Of a stretch of 64,000 nucleotides of DNA, positions 1 to 13,439 are shown piece after piece. Numbering within the stretch: the first letter of the stretch is position 1; each line of letters begins with the position of its first letter. The notes under the pieces were generated by a model, which worked only from the letters and a program-made list of their open reading frames with translations, was not told the origin of the DNA and did no database searches. Origin of the DNA: Prunella strophiata (Eukaryota; Chordata; Aves; Passeriformes; Prunellidae); the NCBI GenBank assembly GCA_036583965.1, contig JAZBQD010000030.1, positions 109,380,162-109,444,161 on the forward strand, written 5' to 3'. The translations under genes were made by a program, and so were the position numbers.

Positions 1-3000
1 TGCCATGAGTAAGAGGGGAGTTGCACACAGAGGCAGGTGGCAGGAACCCCTGGGAAGAGAAGATTGCCAAGGGCAAATGTCTGTTACAGCTTTGTGCAGA
101 AAAATTCATCTCAGAAATATCTGTGGACATCTCATTAACTGCCTATTCCTGATTCATCCTATAAACACGATAGTTTTTATCACAGGTATGTTTCTCCCAG
201 GAAAAACAAACAAACAAACAAAAAAACCAACAAAACTTCCAATACTTACCGTTTATTTAGACTTTGCTACAGCACATACATCCATGAAAACAGAATTAAA
301 GTAACATGTGCAACCTTGATTTCAGCATTTCCCTGGCTTTGTCGCCGTTAGCAACTCTTTAAAAGTGCATGGTGTGCATGTAAAGTTTCCTCACACTTAA
401 GGGAGAGAAAAAAGTAATCAAACCAGGTAAATTCCTTCTTTTTTTCTTTTGGGTCAACCTGTCAACAATTGCACTCCTAAGAGACAGGGTGACAGTACTA
501 ACACCCAGTGCTGTTGCATTGAAGAAGCCAAACCCAGGGTCTATCACACTTTGCAGTGCCCCAGGCTAGGAGAGAAAGCAGAGCCCAGAAATCTGGTGTT
601 TCAGGCAGTGTTCTGGGCAGCAGCAGCACCCAAGCTCCCCATGGTTGCCTCTCATCTTCCTTCTATCTTGCCCTCATTACCAGTCTCACTTAGTATTTCC
701 CTTTCCTGTGCTCACAGCAAGTCTGGCCCTGTTTCTTGCCCATTTTGCAGCTTCTATTGCACATGAATCAGAACTGCTTCCCACCTCCATTCACCATCTT
801 CCTCTGCTGCCTGGAGCTTTGGAGACTTGGTCTGCCTTATCCATCTACCCCATCCTCCAACTGAATCAAATAAAAGGGACATGAGGCTGCACTTGAGCTA
901 AGATGTGCTAATACACAGAAGTATCCCAAATACATTGGTATACCCAGTCCTTCTTCAGCCTCATGTTTTTCTACCTCTAAAGAGGTGTAATTGCCTTCTT
1001 TTTACCCTATTTTCTGCCCCTCTCTGCCAACCAGAAGACATTTTCAGCAATCCATATTCCCCAACATACAGCCTGGGGTTTATTTTGAGGCAGAACAAAA
1101 GAAATAACTTCTTCCAAGTGGTGCACAGTGCAGTTCTGGAATCAAGGCAATTAGGCCTAAAACTGTCTAAAGAAAATAACTTCACATCCCAACTCAAGTG
1201 AGCATATGGAACAAAATGTAATGGAAGAATGACACAGCTGAAAACAAAACAAAGACGTGCTATATTTCATAACAATGCAGATGTTAAGATATTGAAAATA
1301 TTTTTAGCATGTACCAGGGAACACAAAAAAGAAAAAACCCATTGGGAATAAGAGTCCAGATCTACATTGTTCCCCTGCTTTCATGACGTTTACAATAGTA
1401 TCATTCCCTCCCACCCGCCACGAATTTAAACAGCTCCAAAACAAGCTCTTCATTTTGCCAAAAAAACATCAACATGTTCATTATTTTTAAGTCTATTCTA
1501 GTGAATACTACCTGAAGCAACCCATTCAAACTCTCTGCAGCTGGTTTTCTGCCTTCAGAGGCCTTAAGTTTCTCTACATGGACCTCACCTTAGTCACAAC
1601 CATGTTGGACCTTTCAACTCTCACTCCATTTTTAGTTTTGAGTTCTAGTAGACTGTACACCTAAGTCCCAGAAACTCAAAGGGCATATATTGTATTTCAA
1701 AGTCAATTTAACACTGTAGGAGTTGTACACTCGCTCCATCGTGTCTTATCGCCCTTTGCCATTGCCCTCTCCTCTGGAAATTCAATTTTTCTTCAGCTGG
1801 GTAACCTACAATCCTTCAGCTGCTGGGAAAGGTAATTTCTCCTTTTCTTTTGCCCATGACCTGCCCTTCTGCAGGCACACAGATAAACCCTACAGCAAGT
1901 GGAAGACCCAGCACACCATGACAGAAGGGCTGTGGTGCCCAGGCACAGCAGGTTACCTTGTGTCCTCCTCAGTGTCACTCTGGGCTGTCTCACCTGAACA
2001 TCCCTGCAGCTCTGCTGGCCATTGGTCTTTGTGCCTCCCCAGCTCCCAATAACAAGATCAATTCCTTGCTTGGCCACTCTGCTGCCTTTCTCCAAAGGGT
2101 GAAAACAAAGCACAAATGCAGCTGTTCTGAATTCCCCCACCCACCCAAAAAATGGTTTGCTGGGGTAGGCACCTTGATGTCACAGGGGGATAGAGAAGGG
2201 AGTCAGAGTTTTCTCACTATAAGTCAATCCTCCAGTTTCCAAGGTGGAGGTGACCTCAGCATTCATGGTGACCTCACAAACTGAACCAGCTGAGGAGCAA
2301 AAAACTCCAGCCCCTCAAAACTCCACACCCAAAAAGCTGCCAAACACCACGAGGTTATACCTCCTTTCTCAGCCTCATGAACATCTTGTGAGATGCACAA
2401 CACCCTTCATTTGCACTGAGGGCTCTGCACATCCCAGCAGGCACAAATTCCATGAGAACAACACAGCCAGTACAAATCCTGGATGCTTTCTCAAAGCTTT
2501 AGACTTTCTGAACTTATGTTACACAACACAGTTTGAATCCTCACCTGCCCTCTGGGATGGGGAGTCAATGGCCAGGAATGGCTAATTACTGCCTGGATAA
2601 TTCACTCCACCCATAAGCAGCCTCAGTTTTCCTTATCTAAGTTGTTGCTGGAGGACAAGACCCACACAAACTGAATTATGCTGATGGTGACAACCCATGT
2701 GCAGCCAGTGTTTCCAGAGGAGAAATACAGAGAGTGACAACAGAGGGGCTGCAGGGAAAACAGCAGCAGTTAACAGGGTGGTGATACTTCCATGTCCAGG
2801 GTCTGCACTGAAGAAGCCTTTGGGTAAGGCCACACAAAGATTCAGCAGCTGAGCAGCCCAAGTCTAGTTTATATTGAATAGGAATAATAGGAATAGAGAG
2901 TAGGTTTTGAAAAAAGTCTTCAGGCTGGAGCTCCACAGTGCCTTTCCTGGTAGCTCACCTTGTTACAGGGAACCACCAAACATCAGGAATTCTTGGTGGC

Positions 3001-6000
3001 TGGCAAAGCTCACGTTATTGAAACACACAAATGGACAAAAAAGGGCTCATGTGAAGGCAGCCAAACAGCTCTGTGATGATCTTCACTTGTCAGTTGCCCA
3101 AAACAGATCAATAGTTCCAACCTTACTCATGGAACAGCTAACATTTCACTTCACATTGTCAGGAAAGAAATGCTGCTTGCTTCCCCCCTCCCAGATTTCT
3201 CAGGCAGCTCTGCTACCACTTCAAGGACATTGCACAGTCCCCAGGACCTCTTTACCCACCACTGCCACCATCCATGACACTAGAGGGTCACACCAGACTA
3301 TTTATACAAGAGGAGCAGCTTTGGAGAGCCTGGTTTAGTCTGCCTGTCTTTAGCTACAAACAACCAGACACAGGTTTCAGAAAGATCTGCCAAGAAATTA
3401 AAACCTAACTTGTCAGAAAGGCAGAAACAAATTGCAGAAGGGCAAGCTGGAAACAGGGGAGTTCCCAAGAGGTCTTAGAGTTTGTTGAAAAAAAAAAAAA
3501 TTCTAGATTTTCCCTACGTAAAAGGAAAGTACTTTTGACTTAATTGCAAATCATAATGATAAGCCAGCATATATGTACATGACTCATTTTCAAATAATTA
3601 CAAAATGCAAGGACATAGAGAAGACACAATTTAGGACTGTTTTCTTACTCTTAAGACTCAAACAGAAGAATCTACAGTAGTCTCAACCTACTCAAACAGT
3701 AGGTCTACAGTAGTGTTACAAGACTCAGACACCCTACAGAAGCAGATTTATCTCCAATTAGGCCTGGTATTTCCCCAAAATCCCATCTGCAGACACCAAT
3801 TACAACCAGTGAAGGCAACTCTAATGCTAATGCAAGGCCACACTCCTCTGAGAGCACACAAAGCTGGAGCATGAATGAAACCTGGGACCACAGCCTGGGC
3901 TGATGCTGCTCTCGTGGAGGTGCAGGATCACTGAACAAAACACTCAACACGTGCCTGGCAGGCAGTGCTGTGGAAAAGAAGGATTAGGGCAGTCCTCAGA
4001 CACCCAACAGACACAATTTCACCAATCCTGCTCTTTCTCTGCATGGTGAGATCAATACTAGAATGCACAGACATTGGAACTGTATGCAGGAGGTGCTAAA
4101 TAAAAGTGGAAAGAAAGAAGAAATGGAAGCAGCCCCAGGTGATTTAAGGGATAAAACCAAAGTGTCTTCAAGTGAGACTTAAGGATTTAAGTCTGTATGA
4201 ATTATCAGCAAGGATAATTTGTTTGAACAGAGTACCAGGCTAAGTGATGGATTCTCTGTCATGCCCTTAAGTTTTTGCAAGATACTGGACACAGCAGAAT
4301 CATTGCAGAATATATTTCTGTGTTCTTTGGCATGCAGGATGTTTTAAAAGACAGCATGAAGATCTTTCTGGCCTTGAAAACAAAATTTTGAGGGCTGTGC
4401 TAAACCTGAAGACTGAAATCTAATGAAAATATTTAATGCTTTAAGGAAATAATGTGTTTCTTACTTAAATAAAACCACTTTCAGACAGTAAGCATTATGA
4501 GTGGGGAAAGCACAAGCATTCAAAAATGCCAAGTCAGCTTGATAAAAATTTTCAGAAATAATTTAATTTCTATGAAATATTTTCTGCTCATTCTCTAATT
4601 GGGGAAAATTCATGTGAATGTCAGTCTCTCCTCCTACCAATTATGACCAAAATATTGCCTTTTATTTCCCATCAATGACACACCAAGTACTGGCATTTTT
4701 ATTTCAAAATTTGTATGTGAGGACAAAGTTACCATATGAGTAAAAGGCTGTGGTTAGTTAGGTAAACTCCCCGTGGTAAATTTAGTTATTTCCTGATGTC
4801 ACAACTTAGTAAGACAGGAAAGTCTTGTGCCAGTCTCCACCTTCTCGACATACAGCAACTCATTTCAAACCAAGAGGAGATACCAAAAGCTCCCCTTTTG
4901 CAATAAAGCAATTAATCACTGTCTGCTAACTTTCTTTCCTGCTTTTGTGCCACTTTTTAAAGGAATTCCCCACATTCTTCTTCCAAATGTGATCTTAGGT
5001 ATAGCATTAAGCAAGTTCTTAACATCAAATAAACAATGTAATTCTATGTCTCTCAAGGCCATGGTTCTTTGCACATCTTCACATCCTTTTGTCATCTTCA
5101 ATCCCCTCCCAGAAGGTATAGAGGATGAAAACATTAAAAAAAAGAAAATGAAAATACACGTAGAAATGCGGCAGCAAAAAATTATGTAAAGGAAGTGCAA
5201 GGTCAAGAAGTGCAAATATTAAACCCACTCACATTAAAAGCTGAGAAATGCAATTAAGTTAATCAATCATTCAAGTTTCATCAATGGGTTTCTACTTGAA
5301 TTACATGAGGGACAAGTAAATATTACAAATTTGAGTTTGGAATTTAGCTTTAAATACACAAGTAATGCATTTGAGGCAAACTTTGAGTGAGATTAGACAG
5401 TGAATATGATGGGAAAGAGAAAATAATGAATTAAGAGAGAGCAAAAGAATACACAGCAAAGGCTTTGTCTGTTGTCTAGTGTCTTAGTCTACAAAAAGCT
5501 GCCTGGGACCAGAGATGCCATTTACTTCTAAAGGTCCTAAAAATCCATGCATTGTGAAGCATCATGGATATCCCTCAATAGCAAACATTAACTTTTGATT
5601 TAATACAGTCTGGAGCCACTCAAAGGGATGAGGAGTAAGGTCCCAAAGCCAGCTTTGTCTCCATAGAAGTCTCATTTTTTTTCCAGAACAAGAACAGAGG
5701 GACATATTACAAGAACTGAAATTCTTGAGTTGCAATTAATTCATTAGTGACAACTTTGTAAAAGCACCATGTAATATTTTAACCATGTATCAGCTTCAAA
5801 AACCTCCTCAATTCAGGCAAGATAAAAAGCACAGTTTTATACATGGCAGAACAGGACAAGTTCTACAGAACTGTGATGAAAATTAATGACTATATTATGA
5901 AGCAAATTATACCAGCCACCAAATATTTGCAGCTCAACTAAATGAGAGGCACCCTGAGAAAATCCCAGCTAAGCTGTTTGGATTCTGCACTTTCCAACAG

Positions 6001-6278
6001 CCACTAAAAGTGGAAACACAACTCAAGCACTGAAACACCTGTAGGGTACATTTTGTATCAAGTGTACACAGTTTAAGCCAAACCAGACCCTGTAACTTAG
6101 CAAAAAAGGTGTAATTCCCAATCATTCATCTTATTTTTCCTTTCCAGGGACACTGAAAGGACACTGCCCTACCTTGGGCAGGGAGATCCAGCTCCTCACC
6201 AGTGACCATCAAAGGTAGCCCTGCTGCAGCTGGAGGAGTCAGTGGCCTTCTCTGGAGGGCAATTCAGAAAAACAAAAA

Positions 6279-6332
<54 letters not shown>

Positions 6333-8130
6333 AACAACCTGGGAGCTCAGATTTGCCCTGGAAGCCCCAATCATTTTCCACTAGCCAGGGAGGAAACACA
6401 GCCAGTGCTCCCTCTAGACTAAGGACAGCCTTTGTGAATGTCCCACCAAAGCCATCAAAGCTAGTGCCCTTAAGCTAACACTCCAGCAGAAAATAATGCT
6501 GCCTACAAGAGGGGCAGAGGGAGGGAAAGCCTTGCCTGACAAAGCAGGAGCATAAAATGGATTTATCAGAGTGGGAGGAAAAGGGTGATAATGAAGAACA
6601 TTTCAGTGAGACCAGCTTGAGAGATTAACATTCAGTGTAAAAAAAAAAAAAAAAAAATTAGAGAAAAAAATCACAGTAAAGAGACTGCCTTGGGAGAGAA
6701 AAATGTGCTAGATCTTCAAGGTGCCATGCTGGCCACATGTCTTTACCAGCAGAGCTGGTGGAAAACCCAAGTGACTAAAAGGTAACTGAAAACAGCTTAT
6801 AGAATAAGAGAAGCTTCTTCATAAGGGTCTTAGACTAAAACAGTGTGGAGGTGGCAAAAATAAAAGAACATTTGAGATAATTAGAGCAGGAAACAAAACC
6901 ATCTATGAACTTCAACAAGAAGGCAGAAGTATTTCTTTCCCCACATAACCAAGAAAAACACACAGCTGCCACTCAAGGAAAGTCCTGTGCTATTTCAGAA
7001 ACATTTGGTCTAAGAGATGAAACTTTTTATCTTCAGATACAATTCTGCATAAAATACCAAATGTAAGGGCTGAAGATCTATAGCATTTTCAGAGTAAAAT
7101 ATTCCCCAGTTCAAATGTGGAAAATTAGATGGACATATTTCGAACACAGGACCACTGAGGAATAGTAGAAAAATAATCTTCAGCAAGCAGGTAGCAGCCA
7201 AAATTCAGATTTTGAAATCAGAAAAAATTTTAATTTTCTAAAAAATTAAAAAAAAATTCCAGTAAAACCATAATCGTGTAACAAGACATTTGACAAAATG
7301 ATTTTTAAATGGACTTTTTTAGTAAGACCTGTTTAATTTTTCAGCCATTACATCTTTTGCCTGGCCTTGTTGTTTGGTTCTTCATTCCCTAAACATTTTG
7401 ATAAATTTTTGTCCTAACCTCTGACTGCATTAAATGTAAAGAGCCTGATGGATGTGAAATTGGCACACATTCCTCTTTTCCACTGAACAATTTCAACTCT
7501 TACTGCTAATTGCAAAATTCTTGCCTGAGTGCTGCTGCTCACCAAGTTACTTAATGTCTGTGCTTTTTAGAACAGCTACATATTCTTCTAAAACTTCATT
7601 TTTTACACCATAGTACTCCCCAAAAACCTCACAGGTAAGTTTGATTTAATTTTAACTACCTAAGAATTTATCTTCCCAGCTTTATAGCATCCATAGGTTT
7701 GATCACCTCCTCACTATGTTCCAAGACATTAATTAATGAGACATAAAACACAAGGAAATTTCTGTGGAAGAAAACTTTCTTCTATCTTGAATCATTAAAA
7801 TGAAATAAATCCTAAAGTAATTGTTGAACCAGTCATAAATCAACAGTCTGTTTAATTAAGTAATCCACCTGGCTTCAAATTCTTATGAGTTTTCTAGGTT
7901 TTGCTGAATCAAAGGAGCTACAGCAGACTTCTTGGAAGGACTGCTATCTTCTGAAGGTTTCAAAAGTCATTACAAGCACTACTTCCACTCTCCTCCATTC
8001 CCCAGCCTCAGAAACACAAAGCAATTCTATTTTAGGCTGAGATTTCCAGGTCTGTTAACAGGGGAGCAGGGTGGGAGGGGGGGAAATGTTTCTTTTAAAG
8101 AAAGATTCACAAGATAATTTTGCAAGAAAT
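1..8130. other. Unique noncoding sequence, no gene recognised
   Basis: AT-rich, CpG-poor DNA with short open frames on both strands and none that looks like protein. Visible items are A tracts at 3,488-3,500, 6,280-6,330 and 6,639-6,657, and a nested repeat at 3,671-3,713. If the minus-strand promoter at 19.4 kb is real, this may be intron of its gene. Confidence 0.55.
6280..6330 (+). repeat. Poly(A) tract, 51 nt
   Basis: An uninterrupted run of 51 A, preceded by A-rich AACAAAAACA. CR1 does not make poly(A) tails, so the tract is either an expanded mononucleotide repeat or a retroposition tail. No coding remnant or flanking direct repeat was found with it. Poly-Lys and poly-Phe frames across it are not genes. 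Confidence 0.97.
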
Positions 8131-8480
8131 TCATAGAATCATAGAATTGTTTAGGCTGGAAAAACCTTTAAGGTTATCAAATACAACCATTAACCCAGCA
8201 CTGCCAATGCACCACTCAAATATGTCTCCTGTGTCCTAAATATCTGCAGGGACAGTGACTCCACCTCCAGTGACTTCCCTGGGCAGCCTGTTCCAATGTC
8301 TGACCACTCTTCCCATGACATTTTTTTCCTAATATCCAATCTAAACCTCCCCTGGTGCAGCTTGAGGCCAGTTCCTCTTGTCACTGTTCCCTGGGAGAAG
8401 AGACCAACCCCACCTGGCTACAACCTCCTTCCAAGGGGTTGTAGAAAGCATTAATGTCCCCTGGCCTTCCTTTCCTTAGG
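8131..8480 (-). mobile_element. CR1 LINE fragment (3' part)
   Basis: Reading right to left this is the 3' end of a CR1 retrotransposon. The left edge has the diagnostic tail (TCATAGAATCATAGAATTG), followed by reverse-complement CR1 text with the phrases 'gggcagcctgttccaatg', 'tcctaatatccaatctaaa' and 'ttcctcttgtc'. CR1 is the main avian LINE. It is usually 5'-truncated and ends in short ATTCTATG-type repeats rather than poly(A). This copy is about 350 bp, diverged, and lacks an open reverse-transcriptase frame. Confidence 0.9.
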
Positions 8481-11451
8481 AAGTCAAAATTAAGAAAACC
8501 AGGGTTGATGAAGAAGGATGAGGAAACATTTTCCCAGAGCAGCTGCTGTGTCTGAATGCTGCAGCTCCTTGAAATTCCACAAACCATCCAACAGAACCCC
8601 CCTGCTCAAAAGCATCTTCACCATGGCCAACAAAATCTTACACCTTTACAAACTGAAAAATTTAACAGGCAAATGCCAGCATGGGAAAGCATCTGAGAAA
8701 ACAGAGTTTAAGAAGTTGTCAGTTCTTGGTTGGTCTCTGTAAAGGATTATATGAATGTTTGTATGGTGAGGTAAAATATATTAAATTGAATAACCCTCTC
8801 AAGGCATTTGCACATCAGCACACCACCACTCAGGGTAGCCCAGCTTGCTCTGACTGAACAAACAAAAAAACTTCTTCAAACTTCATAAAATAACCCAATC
8901 TGGATCAATGGAGATAGCACTGTTATGTCTATGTGTTTGATATGCTGTTAAATATTCATTTCAATTAGAAATTATTTGTGCATGGGGTAAAGCAACCACA
9001 GAGATTATGTTTACATGTGTCAGGAAGCACCAAGATGGATCAAAATTTTAAAAAAACTCCACCTATAAATGTGATGATTAAAGGTAAAACTGTTGTGAAG
9101 CAAAGAAAAAACAAACAGAAAAACAAAATGAGAAAAGGCAGCATATCTAAAAGTTGAAAAAGCAAATTGGCAAGAGTTTCAGGGTCTGAAATTAGAGGCC
9201 CTGGAATTTCTGTGCATTCTCAGGAGGCAGCAGGATGCAAGGCTGTAGGAGGTGATGTCAGAAGTGTGTCTGTGCCTCGCCACTGGGCTCAAGAGAGACC
9301 TGATAAGCAGATTTCTGCTTTGCTTTGGGCCCTGGCTTCCATTTTATCAAAGGTTTCATAAGAGTTTACAACTTTCTTTGTGAGCAACACAGACTTCATA
9401 CATCCAAAATCTGAATCAAAGGCAGCATGTGACTTTCATTTTGACTTTGGAATTATTATTATTTTCATTATATAGTGCACAACCACCTCAATTATCAGGA
9501 ACAGTAAGAACCATCCAGATAATAACAAGTACAATCAACTATTTGTAAGGCATCAGAGAATAATCACAATGCCTCCCCCCAAAAAATGAAAAATACAAGT
9601 GTAGTTGATGATAAAAACAAAACAAAAGGTATGTATGCACAAGCTTTATAATACTGAAATATACAACCTGTTTTCTCAGAGGATCTTGTATTAGAAAAAT
9701 ATAACTGAAACTGTTTCCAAATAACTGATTCCACTCAATTAAAAAGAAAAACAAAACCCTACAGCAGCGCCCACTTTCTAAGATAACACTGGAATAAATA
9801 ATTGCTTGGGAAATATGCTATGGCTGGTGCACCCCCTTGACTACTTAGGACCACACACTACAGCTTAAAGAATGATTTTAAATAGATATGAAAGTCTAAC
9901 CCTCAATGTTACTAGTAAAGTTCAGTTCCACAGTGCCTGGTAACAAATTCTTTTCAGAGAACAATCAAACCTTGCTGTTATCTGTGCTGACCCAAATCTC
10001 CTTTAGTGTCTGACTGGTTCAGCTTCATTACCTCACTATATTAATTATTGGATAAAGAGAAAACCAAGATTTTTCCTATACTTTTTCATTCTTTTATTAT
10101 AACATTCCATTATAGAAAATTAAAATCAAGAAATTACTCTAAGAAGCCTGTTTTGCTATTGTTGAACAAATGGGAAAACTGAAGACCATTCAAGGGAATA
10201 ATCAAAATAACTGAGCTAATGACAGGACTGATTCTTCTCCCACTCTTGAGAGAGATGTGCTGTCTTAGGTGGGGTAAATAATTAACCCTTTCTTTCAAAC
10301 AGGCTCTATTTTTATTTTTTGTTTTTAATTTACAGAAACTCTATATAATCTTTTTTTGCATGATTTTTTATTTTATTTCAGGAAAATCTGTGATTTTACT
10401 TTTTTTTTTTCCTTAAACAGAAGAATACTTTAGTCTTGTATTTTAATATGACTCTCAGATTAATAGGCAACTATGGAAAACTTTGTGGGACAATCTGAAC
10501 TTTAGTAGGAAACAGACACTTCTCCATGAAACTCTTAAAAATAGCTTTAGCTGGTATTGTCTTTTCATGTATTTTTATCTTACTACCACTGGGAAAGAAA
10601 AGTGACCTACAAAAACCTCTAGAAAAATCAGATCTGACAGTAACATATAGAATGGGTATATTCAAAGGCCAGCTTTGACTTAGGGAGGCCAGGCTGCTTT
10701 GTTTCCCTTGTCAGTCTGCAGCCAGTGTGGACAGAGAAAACCTCCTGCAGCAGGTAATTCAGAGCAGAAACCAGCTTGGGGTGCTCCTCTTCACCCACTG
10801 GGGAAGCTGAATTATTGTACCAACCCCAGGAACCCAAGGAGACAAATATTCCTGGGTTAGATTAACCTTTGTGATCCCTGCACCATCCACTCCTGTGACT
10901 CCTTGTAGGGTGCAGCACAGTGTTTGTGCTGATTCTGTTGTGTTCACACTAAGATCTACCACTGGGAGACTCTTCTTTGATTTCATTTATTGCTGGGTTG
11001 GAAGGTTACACAAGCCTGGTTTCATAACTTCTAAATACTTTTAATATTTAAATGCCATTCTCATGTCTAATGGTCAAGTTGTTGTTTATTCTGAACATCC
11101 TATTCTCTCCAAGCTCTTACTCAGTTCAAGGCTAACATAGGTTTAGTCCTTCTGCATTTGGATAAGGAACAAGCCTAGGTGTAACCTCACCATTTTTATA
11201 GGAAAAGATCTTTCATCTTCCACGTTCAAAACCTGTATCTTCATTTATTACACCAATAAGAATTTTATCGTGAATCAAAATTCTCCCATTTATTTTTGCA
11301 TATAGGTTTTTAATTCAGTCCATCTGAAGATAAACTACAAGGGATAAGAAGTGTCCAACTTACTTTGAACAAGGACAGGGGTAAAGCTGAATACTGATAC
11401 TCCAGAACTAAGAATCTTAACTGCCCTTGTATGGGCATTAAACTCCACATA

Positions 11452-11534
11452 TCACACAATCATAAAGGCTGAAAAAGACCTCCAAGATCAGAGTCCAACT
11501 TTTGGTCAATCATCACCATATCAACTAAACCACA
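11452..11534 (-). mobile_element. CR1 LINE 3'-end remnant
   Basis: A short, diverged CR1 tail. The left edge has 'tcacacaatcataaaggctg', then 'aaaaagacctccaagatcagagtccaac', shown here as key phrases only, matching the CR1 3' untranslated end in reverse orientation. It fades out after about 80 bp. Confidence 0.75.
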
Positions 11535-12092
11535 GCAGCTAAAATGTGGTATAGTAAAGACTGGTGCATTCTTCAAAGAAAATTGAACCTTTTTTGCTTT
11601 GGGCAGTCATCAGGCCCAATGAAAAAAATAAATCTGTCCTTCTGAACATGTTTTCCTCACCAGTATTTCTGTTATGTATCTGGAGTGGCATTTGGTCAGC
11701 ATTTTCTGTACAGGATTGCAATTTTTCTTCATTTTACATATTAATAACCACATTCAATCAGGCCAAAATACACCTATCTTCATATTGTGTCTTTAGCAAA
11801 GGCTGAGAGCAGAGGTCTGGGAAGAGCACCAGGACAAGAAAAGCATGCAGGGATGGACTTTGGGATCCCTCTGCAGCCTTTAGGGACTGGGCTCTGTGCT
11901 TCTTCTAAGCAAGAGCTGATGCTTTTGCACTGACAGTCCACACCCAGATAATCCTGCAATGGCTCACAGCTAAACTATGCACTATGAAAAAAATACCACC
12001 TCTTACTTGTTCTGAATCTGTCACTTGATAATTTTATTTGATCCCCTCTGGGTCTTGTACTACAAGAGACACTTAATGAACATTCCCTGTTC

Positions 12093-12112
12093 TTTTTTTT
12101 TTTTTTTTTTTT
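12093..12112 (+). repeat. Poly(T) tract, 20 nt
   Basis: A run of 20 T. Another run of 17 T follows at 12,364-12,380. Shorter A tracts in this half of the window lie at 3,488-3,500, 6,639-6,657, 18,767-18,782 and 22,657-22,669. Confidence 0.95.
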
Positions 12113-13418
12113 CCATTACACTCCTATATAGATTTTTATCATTTTCATCTTTAGCTGTTTCTTTGCCAGGCTGAAGGTTCTCAATCTATTTAATTGCTCT
12201 TTATCATCACTGCCACCCATTTCTAGTTCTGTTATCTCTCCTTTTTCCCCCCTTTATTCTTCCTTTAAATCCAGGGATCTGAACAGCACCCTGAGGTCAA
12301 GACAAAAGCACAGGCAGTTTACAAACTGGCATAGCAGACTCTGCTCTGTGAGCCATTTTTCCCTTTTTTTTTTTTTTTTTCCAACCAATCCCAAACACTT
12401 GATCAATGCTTGGATTTGGCATGATAAATTCTCTACAACATCACTTCCTTCCATGCTAATAATCTCAACAATGGCAGGATTGTTCTCCTCCACATGCATT
12501 ACTTCATAGCACCACCAGCAAGCTTCAACCCCAGTTACTAAGCATCACAAGCTCCCTCTTGGGTTCTTCATAATTGGCTTTATTTATGCTACTCTCATTA
12601 ACTAAGAATCATTCTGCACTCTCCCTTCCAGATCACCAATGCATACTGCTGTTAAACTTAGCACAGATTCCATGAGTAACTCTATCCATCCCTTCTGCTA
12701 AACAGGACATTTATTCATCTTTTGGCCACCAGTCTAGGACAAAAAAAAATCCTCTTATGTCAGAGCAGTTTCATTTTGCTCAGCACCTTTGGTGAGTCGC
12801 TCTCACAAGACTCCCTGAAACCCCAGTGTACTGCATCAGCTAAATCACACTTACTCACAACCTCAGCAGTGCCTTCAAAGAACTCCACCAGACCTTTGAG
12901 ACTGTTCTGACTCCTTCCTGGTACATCAAACTGTCCATGAATGCTTCAGTTTTCTTCTCCATGGTATTTACCAGAAAACTGGCTGGTCTGACTGCCAGTC
13001 AAACTTGTCCCTGTTCTTTCCCACAGGGTTTCTGGAAGCCTTTTAAAAACTGGCATCACCTTTGGCACCCTCAGCTTCACTGCTGCTGTGAACATTGTTA
13101 TCTCATATGCCTTTAGTACAGGTGCAATATGCTTTGAGCTCTTTTAGATCTTAGTTATCTATTGGACCATTGGCCATCCCATTTCTGATTGTTTTGAAAG
13201 AACTTATGACAAGTTCCTCTGCATTTTACAAATCACATATCAGTCTTTAACTTGTTTTACTGTATATTTCATGTTTATTTTGCATGAATTTCACCTTTTT
13301 TAAATTTTGAACATTTTTGCAGAGTCTCTTTCTGTTCCTTACATCTTGCTCAACCATGGCTAAATATCCCTCAAAACTTTTTCTAAGAGTCAGAGAAGTA
13401 GTTTTTAGGAAATATGCC

Positions 13419-13439
13419 TTTTTTTTTTTTTTTTTTTTT
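13419..13439 (+). repeat. Poly(T) tract, 21 nt
   Basis: A run of 21 T in AT-rich unique sequence. No associated element recognised. Confidence 0.95.

Noticed and set aside
2240..2276. Two TGACCT half-sites as a nuclear receptor element
   Set aside because: The 12-bp spacing fits no standard direct-repeat element, and six-base motifs recur by chance.
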